A stretch of 64,000 bases of DNA from NCBI GenBank assembly GCA_963664285.2, contig CAXXNX010000056.1, positions 28,491 through 92,490 of the forward strand, in the 5' to 3' direction. The notes beneath the pieces were generated by a model. The model was not told where the DNA came from. It saw nothing but the letters and a program-made list of their open reading frames with translations, and searched no databases. Positions 58,403 through 64,000 of this stretch are shown here, one piece after another; the first letter of the stretch is position 1; the number at the start of each line of letters is the position of its first letter. Position numbers and translations under genes: made by a program. This DNA comes from JAJCYL01 sp963664285. GTDB lineage: Bacteria > Bacteroidota > Bacteroidia > Cytophagales > Cyclobacteriaceae.

Positions 58403-58611
58403 AACAAGTATAAGCGTTTTAAGAGGCGTAAAACCGTATTGTTCGCCAAACTGTGGCTTAGGCAGATCGCCAATGATTATGCCTATTTGTTTCCACACTG
58501 GCGGCATGGATTTACGCCCTAGGTTTGATTATGAAGAGCCGTATGAATTGAGAGGTTCACGTACGGTTCTGTGAGAGGTTTAGGGGTGAAATTCCCCTTT
58601 ACCTACTCGAC
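58403..58611 (+). mobile_element. 3' remnant of a group II intron
   Basis: Without a start codon, 58403-58522 reads NKYKRFKRRKTVLFAKLWLRQIA, then YLFPHWRHGFTP and a stop, the usual C-terminus of a group II intron reverse transcriptase/maturase. It is followed by domain V at 58536-58569 (GAGCCGTATG...CACGTACGGTTC, 34 nt) and a domain VI-like stem (TTTAGGGG-TGAAATT-CCCCTTTA) ending CTACTCGAC near 58611. The 5' part of the intron is replaced by the IS1380 element. Confidence 0.85.
58536..58569 (+). ncRNA. group II intron domain V
   Basis: The 34-nt hairpin has lower stem GAGCCGTATG/CACGTACGGTTC pairing, an AGC-type catalytic triad position and a GAGA-like tetraloop (TTGAGAGG). This is the most conserved part of group II introns. 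Confidence 0.8.
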
Positions 58612-58637
58612 TTTATATTTCTAATGAAGTCAATCTC

Positions 58638-59805
58638 TTAATCATTCGCAACAGGTCTGAATTTCTGAATACGCTTCCCTGGTTTGACTTCTGTAGTATA
58701 CAAATTTCCTTTTGAGTCCATCGCAACGTTATGCACCCAGCCAAACTGACCAGCATTTCTTCCACCATACCCGAATGACCCAATTACTTCCAAGTTGGAT
58801 CTATTAAGAATCCATACTTTCATATTCATTCCACCAGCAACATACATATAGGTTTGATTGGGGTCTGGAGACAGATCGATATCCCATACCGCACCACTAC
58901 CAAGAGTCTCTTTGGCTACAAATGATTCAGTTACAAAAGTACCGTCTTTATTAAATACCTGGACTCTATTATTCACCCGATCTGCAACGTAAACCAGGTT
59001 ATCATTCGATATTCGCACCGCATGTACGGGGTTTCGAAATGATTTGAGGGGCTGATCTTCCGGATTATAGGCTGGAAGTTCGTCATTATGAGGGAGTTCC
59101 CCGTAAGCACCCCAATGTCTTTTGTAGTAACCGGATGTTGCATCAAATACAATTATTCTCCGGTTGCCATACCCATCTGCTATATAGACCTCATTTGCCT
59201 CTTTATCGACAGCTATATCAGCTGGCCCACTTAAATTGGTAGTGTCATTACTGCCCGTTGGTTTGGCCATATTCACCAATTTGTAAAAGCAGCTTACCGT
59301 CATTGGAAAACTTCAGTACGACATTGTCCTGACCGGTCCCAATATTGTTCCCGCCTATCCAGACATTGCCATCATCATCAACAAAAATCCCATGAACGCT
59401 GCTGATCTATTGTTGAGTTGTGTCGGGATTGTCCCAAGCTTGCAAGACATTTCCTTCAGGACCAAATTCAATTACAGCGGGGGCAGGATAACAGCATTCT
59501 GCCTCTGGAGGGTTCTTTGTTGCATGCATTTCCCGTTCATCGAGCGTTCCTGGTCTTTGTACAATCCATACGTTATCACTTGCGTCAGTGGCCACACCTG
59601 CCACCTCGCCAAGGATCCAATTGTTAGGCAAACGCTTCGGCCAGAATGGATCGACTTCAAATTTGGTTGGTGATTGTGAAATGAAAACCTCGTCGTTGGT
59701 GGTTTGATCTTCAGGATTGTCTTGCCCAGGAACATTTGAACAAGTTGAACAAATCATAATCACCACTATGGCGGATATAAGTCTTACTACTTCAATTAAA
59801 GTCAT
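58638..59805 (-). pseudogene. beta-propeller (NHL/6-bladed) lipoprotein with a stop and a frameshift
   Basis: The start is placed at MTLIEVVRLISAIVVIMIC (59805), a lipoprotein signal with Cys in STCSN. The body carries repeated propeller blades: GVATDASDNVWIVQRP, GIFVDDDGNVWIGGNN, DIAVDKEANEVYIADGYGNRRIIVFDA, AVRISNDNLVYVADRVNNRVQVF, NVAMDSKGNLYTTEV. The layout resembles peptidylglycine alpha-amidating lyase-like NHL proteins. A TAG (59407-59409) sits where relatives usually have Trp before the HGIF blade, and one extra base in CCC (59254-59256) shifts the frame at QTNG/SNDTTNL. Both defects would need repair for a full product. Confidence 0.8.
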
Positions 59806-59856
59806 TTTAGTTGTTTTAATTGAGACTAGCGCCAAGCTATCGGTTTGTATGCCCAC

Positions 59857-60087
59857 AGCTTGTATAGAGCACTAATGTAGCGAAACTGCCCAACTCCCAC
59901 AACGACAACTACGAAGAAATGCGTTCAAAAAGTATAAGTCCAGAACGACAGAAGTATCCAAAAGCGATGAAGTCTCAGAATGGGCAGTGAAGCGGTTGAG
60001 TTTAACAAAGGCTGACATAAAGCACCATGGCATATAACCGATAGCGACTGTTGGTGGTCGTTTTTCGCAGTTTAAAGTATAAGGAAC
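59857..60087. other. intergenic stretch with no gene seen
   Basis: No open frame, RNA gene or IS end is recognised. CTGTTGGTGG near the NIPSNAP end faces CCAACTCCCACAACG about 150 bases away as a loose inverted repeat; I cannot assign it. Confidence 0.3.
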
Positions 60088-60900
60088 TCAATAATCTGAA
60101 TATTCAGTTGGATAAAGGAAAGTGATATCTGCATGAGATACATTATTCTCGTATTTAGACATGGATTTCAATTCCTTCCACTCAGGTGAGTCAATAAATG
60201 CTTTCCAATGTGCATCTCGGCTTGTCTGATCGGAGAATGTCGTCATATACATTAGATTGGGCATCTTAGAACCTGAAATTACTTCTGCATAAAATACAGC
60301 ATTGAATTCAAGTCGGTTAAAGAGTTTAATCTCTCCGCCAGCATTAAACATGTCGACTTTATTTTTGTAATAAGTCTCAGTTGCCGATTCATAACTCCGC
60401 AATTCATATACCCGCTGCGATCTAGGGACATCCAATGCCGAGGCTTGCATATTCGGCATATCTGCAAAGGCTTTCAATAATGTGGACTCAATACGCTGGT
60501 AAGGTGGGTGTTCATGAGAAGCATTGATATAGTCACTTCCAGCAGCCAAATAAGTTTCGTCTTTACCAAGCTCCTCCTCAAGGGTAAGAAATTGTTCTAG
60601 GGAAGAAAAAGGAATGAGCACAAACGTATTTTTAATGGAATCTGTCTCATTTGGTCTTAGCTTGAACACACCAATATCTTTAATTTTCAGCTTCTTTAGT
60701 CCTGGTAGATATGCCTCTTTGAGATATTTATCAGTGGTTTTAACCTGCTCATCCATGTCAAAGGTATAGACTTTAAGTTGATAATATTCCCTCGCTTGTG
60801 TTAAAGGTTTGTCCTCTACCGTATTATCGGAATTCATCTTTTTACAGCTTGCCATGGCGAAGATGATGACCATTAGAATAATAAATTTTGTTGCCTTCAT
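60088..60900 (-). CDS. NIPSNAP-family lipoprotein
   Basis: A 270-residue lipoprotein with signal IILMVIIFAMASC and two ferredoxin-like NIPSNAP domains: YYQLKVYTFDMDEQVKTTDKYL and YLPGLKKLKIKDIGVFK in the first, VYELRSYESATETYYKNKVDMF and FYAEVISGSKMPNLMYMTTFSDQTSRDAHWKAF (excerpt) in the second. Function is unknown in bacteria. The gene starts just before an IS481 element, so its promoter may have been displaced. Confidence 0.88.
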   Translation of the reverse strand: MKATKFIILMVIIFAMASCKKMNSDNTVEDKPLTQAREYYQLKVYTFDMDEQVKTTDKYLKEAYLPGLKKLKIKDIGVFKLRPNETDSIKNTFVLIPFSSLEQFLTLEEELGKDETYLAAGSDYINASHEHPPYQRIESTLLKAFADMPNMQASALDVPRSQRVYELRSYESATETYYKNKVDMFNAGGEIKLFNRLEFNAVFYAEVISGSKMPNLMYMTTFSDQTSRDAHWKAFIDSPEWKELKSMSKYENNVSHADITFLYPTEYSDY

Positions 60901-60963
60901 TTATATATTTTGATTTGCTCTTATTATTAATTGTTCGTTAAGGGAGGTAGTTTACAAAGTTAA

Positions 60964-62234
60964 AGGCACATGCTTTACACTAGATTTAAGCTGAGCCTTG
61001 TTGATTGTTGTTTCTTCCTTAATTCTTTTTCATTGAAATATCCTAAAAATACATTCCTATAAAACACCTTCCAAATACCATTACCAAGCTCCACAGCAGC
61101 CACCTGTCTACCGATTAGCCCTCTTAGTCATGTAAACCCAGAAATAAGACTTCCACCTCACATTACCGTTTTGAGTTACATTCATCACCTTCATGTAAGA
61201 AGGATAGTCATATGGCTTTATCTTTTCCGGAAATGGTCTTGTAGAAAAGTCGTGTATTTTACCAGGTGTCTCCATTTCGAGCGCCTCATGTGGACGTTCG
61301 TAATTGTACTCTTTGACAAATTGATTGAGTTTGCGCTGTTGGGACTTCAGGTCAAATGCTGAAGGGACAGCACAAGCTGCCTTTAAATCGCGATGCATGC
61401 GTTCATGCCTGCCATTTTGTTCAGGGTGGGCAGGGTCAGAAAATACAGGTAAAATTCCCAAGTCAATGAACCAGTATGAAAGCCTGGAGTAACGTTGAAT
61501 AGCTGTTACAAAACCAAAGGGAACACCATTGTCGGTGTGGACCTGTTGGGGTAGTCCGTATTTGCGAAAAACCCTTTTAAACTCATTTTTAGCTGATTTG
61601 TAGTCTTCTTTGTACATAGCCTTTGCAGTGAACAGGAAGCGACTTTTAGAGTCAGCTATGGTCAATGGATGGCAGTAGATTCTATTGCCCATTAGGAACT
61701 TTCCCTTGTAGTCAGCAGACCAGACTTCATTGCAATGATGGGGATCGAAAATAGGATATGTTGGCTTGACCCTTCGCAGTCGCTTTTGTGGACATACCAA
61801 ACCATTCTTAGACAGAATATTGTGTACAGTAACCACCGATGGGATGTCCTCAACGTTACAATGGTTAAACAATAGTCGGTGTAATTTTTTGGCTCCCCAA
61901 CGAGGGTATTTACCCTTCAATTTCAGTATCTTTTCTTCCACATATTCTTTGGTTCGATTGGGATGATTCCTGGGAGCTGATGATTGATCTCGAATCCCGT
62001 TAATGCCTCGGGTTTCATACCGATTAATGAGTCTGTAGGCGGTAGGACGGGATACTCCAAAGGCTTTACTTAATTCGGTGATGGTATACTTTCCGGTTAA
62101 CCATTCGCAGATAAATTCTACTCTTTGTTCCATAGTCGTTACATTTTTCCAAGGCATATCAATTTGTGTTTTATCACAAATCACTCCTTAAAATATGTAA
62201 ACTATGTCCCTTTAAAAGTGTAAACTATGTGCCT
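60964..62234 (-). mobile_element. IS481-family element
   Basis: About 1271 bp with terminal repeats AGGCACATGCTTTACA and AGGCACATAGTTTACA, flanked on both sides by TTAA (60960-60963 and 62235-62238), a likely target duplication. The transposase end carries two near-identical direct repeats (GTAAACTATGTnCCTTTAA). Confidence 0.82.
61108..62157 (-). CDS. IS481-family transposase
   Basis: From MPWKNVTTMEQRVEFICEWL, a start common in IS481, the product has about 349 residues. It has an HTH (YTITELSKAFGVSRPTAYRLINRY), then rve core WSADYKGKFLMG (Asp), VHTDNGVPFG (Asp) and DPAHPEQNGRHERMHRDLK (Glu). It ends with a short beta-rich tail (GNVRWKSYFWVY). It appears intact. Confidence 0.92.
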   Translation of the reverse strand: MPWKNVTTMEQRVEFICEWLTGKYTITELSKAFGVSRPTAYRLINRYETRGINGIRDQSSAPRNHPNRTKEYVEEKILKLKGKYPRWGAKKLHRLLFNHCNVEDIPSVVTVHNILSKNGLVCPQKRLRRVKPTYPIFDPHHCNEVWSADYKGKFLMGNRIYCHPLTIADSKSRFLFTAKAMYKEDYKSAKNEFKRVFRKYGLPQQVHTDNGVPFGFVTAIQRYSRLSYWFIDLGILPVFSDPAHPEQNGRHERMHRDLKAACAVPSAFDLKSQQRKLNQFVKEYNYERPHEALEMETPGKIHDFSTRPFPEKIKPYDYPSYMKVMNVTQNGNVRWKSYFWVYMTKRANR

Positions 62235-62300
62235 TTAACGTACCCTGTAAGATGCTAACTTATTATGCCTGGTTGATAAACAGACAAGGTCCGGAAGTTT

Positions 62301-63066
62301 TCAGACATCCATCCATAGTTTAAAATCGCTCACACGATCCCGGCTCACAATCACCTCATCACTTATTTCAGGTGTTAATTTGAGGAGTAACCGGCTGTTG
62401 AAGTAGGTGTGGATTTGATTAATGGAAGTCAGGGCTATAAACATCTTTCTGTTGACCCTAAAGAATTCCAGGGGATGTAGCAAATTCTCCAGGTTATCAA
62501 GAGATTGGTCTATAGGCCATTTTTTGCCTTCCGAATTGTATATGTAGGTCAACCCATCATCATACATGAAATAGGCTATCCGGGACACTTCAATACTTTG
62601 ATATTGTTCACCGACTTTGACAAGAAATCGTTTCTTAAAATCACCGTTAATTATAATTAATTAGATAGCCAATCTTACTAAATGTATTTTTATTTTGTGC
62701 GTCTTCGTTGGTGTCCAACCTCCTAAACTTCTCCATTGCGGCTTCAAGTTCTTGTTGGTCGAGCGGTTTAAGTAAGTAATCGACACTATTGAACTTGAAT
62801 GCTTTAATGGCATATTGGTCATATGCCGTGGTAAAAATAATAGGCGGTGAGTACTCTATTTCTTTCAACAGATCGAATCCGGTGCCATCGCTTAGCTGTA
62901 TATCTAGAAAAACCAGGTCAGGAGGTGAATTTTCCTTAAACCAGCCAATGCCTTTTTTAACAGAATCAATGCATGCCATGATTTCGATGTCCCGATCAAA
63001 TTTGGCAATCATTCGAATAAGCTTATCCGCCGAAAGCCTTTCGTCCTCAATGATTACTACATCCAT
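62301..63066 (-). pseudogene. LytTR response regulator, frameshifted between domains
   Basis: The receiver domain (62647-63066) is complete: VVIIEDERLSADKL, phosphoacceptor DLVFLDIQLSDGTG, FTTAYDQYAIKAFKFNSVDYLLKPL (excerpt). The LytTR DNA-binding domain (QYQSIEVSRIAYFMYDDGLTY, FRVNRKMFIALTSINQI, SRDRVSDFKLWMDV) follows in another frame. Near 62645 the receiver frame ends INYN-stop. Dropping one T in the TAATTAATTATAATTAA region gives INYNNGDFKKRFLVKVG and a normal fusion of about 255 residues. The start overlaps the kinase stop (TAATG), so it is coupled to the kinase. Confidence 0.8.
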
Positions 63067-64000
63067 TAGCTAAATTGCATTGAAGTCAGGATAGATAACT
63101 TGACTGTAAAATGTGAATCGTTTTCTGCAATGATCACCCGTTTGTCAGACTGGTAATTGTAACGGTTTCGAATGTTTTCAAGACCGACTTTGGTTGATTG
63201 AATTTCCTTTGTTTTAGCTCTCAATTCATTTTCAACCACCAGGTATTCGTCAGATTCATTGAATATGCGAATAGTCATGGGGTTATCCTTTGAGAATTTA
63301 TTGTGTTTGATAGCATTCTCGATCAACATTTGCAGCGACAATGTGGGTATGAAGTAAACATCCTGATCCAGTGACAGATCAATTTTGATATCAATACCTT
63401 CTTCATGTCTTGCTTCTTGCAGGAAAATATAAGATTTCATGAATTCAACTTCCTTACTTAAAGAAACCATTCTGTTGTCCCGGTTGTCCAGCATGTAACG
63501 GTACATTTTGGACAATTGGTCAAGAAACTCAGAAGCCAATTCCTGGTTTTCATGTATTAAAGATGATAGAACACTGAAGCTATTAAACAGGAAATGGGGG
63601 TTTACCTGGTTTTTCAAGGTTTCGTATTTTGAGAGCAGCAGTTCTTTTTGCATAGCTGCTGTTTGGCTTTCAGCTTTTTTTGCATATTTAAAATTAAGCT
63701 GGCCCAACTGGAAGGCTATAACAAGCCAGGCAATAACCAACGACTGTATAATGTGTCCCCAAAAGTTTGAAATAGAATCTTCTGCCGGGCTGCCCAGCCA
63801 GACTTTCATTACAAAAACTGAGAAATAATTTACTGCCAATAAAAGAGGTATAAGGGCTACGGTGTCAATCCAAAAAATGTAGATTAATTTTTTCTTAGAA
63901 AAATTTTTGCATAAAACACTTCGGTCGAAATATTTGACAATCCGGTCAGAGATCTCCCAAATTATAAGAACAACGAAAACTGTGAAGTACAGGTAAGCCT
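63066..64000 (-). CDS. LytS-type sensor histidine kinase (5' end beyond the window)
   Basis: The frame stays open to the window edge: upstream of 63839 it reads FTVFVVLIIWEISDRIVKYF and IYIFWIDTVALIPLLLAVNYF, more membrane helices. The cytoplasmic part has the His_kinase motif LKNQVNPHFLFNSFSVLSSLI (phosphorylated His), a YMLDNRDNRMVSLSKEVEF segment, and HATPase N box MLIENAIKHNKFS. The G box region is reduced (KVGLENIRNRYNY), as in this family. It ends in an overlap with its response regulator. Confidence 0.88.
   Translation of the reverse strand, partial: AYLYFTVFVVLIIWEISDRIVKYFDRSVLCKNFSKKKLIYIFWIDTVALIPLLLAVNYFSVFVMKVWLGSPAEDSISNFWGHIIQSLVIAWLVIAFQLGQLNFKYAKKAESQTAAMQKELLLSKYETLKNQVNPHFLFNSFSVLSSLIHENQELASEFLDQLSKMYRYMLDNRDNRMVSLSKEVEFMKSYIFLQEARHEEGIDIKIDLSLDQDVYFIPTLSLQMLIENAIKHNKFSKDNPMTIRIFNESDEYLVVENELRAKTKEIQSTKVGLENIRNRYNYQSDKRVIIAENDSHFTVKLSILTSMQFS

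Overview
The window looks like a chromosomal segment of a Bacteroidota bacterium, most likely a marine-type member of Cytophagales or a relative. The support is indirect. The gene set includes serine palmitoyltransferase and inositol-lipid genes, BshC, the carboxynorspermidine pair, monomeric isocitrate dehydrogenase, an atpD-atpC pair with an 88-residue epsilon subunit, and short Cys lipoprotein signals. A candidate rrn promoter resembles the Bacteroidota TTG / TAnnTTTG type. Base composition is AT-rich. No single gene fixes the genus.

Layout. 1-6.4 kb: pentapeptide-like membrane protein, tRNA-Asn, a wrecked lipoprotein amidohydrolase, one IS30 nested inside another, a DUF2911 protein and a broken TerB-like gene. 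6.5-12 kb: PcrA/UvrD helicase, an orphan histidine kinase, atpD-atpC. 12.1-20.6 kb: an rrn operon on the minus strand (16S, tRNA-Ile, tRNA-Ala, 23S, 5S). Its 23S gene is split by an IS1595 element and carries a 15-bp x4 repeat near its 3' end, and an IS1380 element sits between 23S and 5S. 20.7-30.6 kb: recN, then a sphingolipid/inositol-lipid locus (PAP2/AUR1-like synthase, GNAT-type candidate ceramide synthase, spt, a cerR-like reductase, inositol-phosphate synthase, a PgpA-like phosphatase), ending in a gtrA gene interrupted by IS630. 30.7-36.9 kb: isocitrate dehydrogenase, a LON-domain protein and carboxynorspermidine dehydrogenase/decarboxylase. 37-45 kb: two IS1380 copies in tandem, a 5-formyl-THF cyclo-ligase, rimO-bshC and the only intact IS30. 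45-55.9 kb: acyl-CoA oxidase-like protein, DCC protein, proline dehydrogenase, aroF/chorismate mutase-aroB-aroA, another IS, era. 56-64 kb: after tRNA-fMet comes a decayed accessory zone with a herA fragment, IS1380, a group II intron tail, a doubly broken beta-propeller lipoprotein, a NIPSNAP lipoprotein, an IS481 element, and a LytS/LytTR two-component pair whose regulator is frameshifted.

Eleven IS copies from six families occupy about 15 kb. Target duplications can be read for most of them, so the order of events can be reconstructed. Core genes are intact. Most lesions (indels, a stop, insertions) fall in signalling, envelope or accessory genes and in this rrn copy, which suggests ongoing IS-driven decay. 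Sequencing error at short homopolymers is not excluded for some lesions. I did not find a clearly new defence or mobile system. The most interesting loci are the combined ceramide/inositol-lipid cluster, the IS-split and repeat-expanded 23S gene, and the nested or recombined IS structures.
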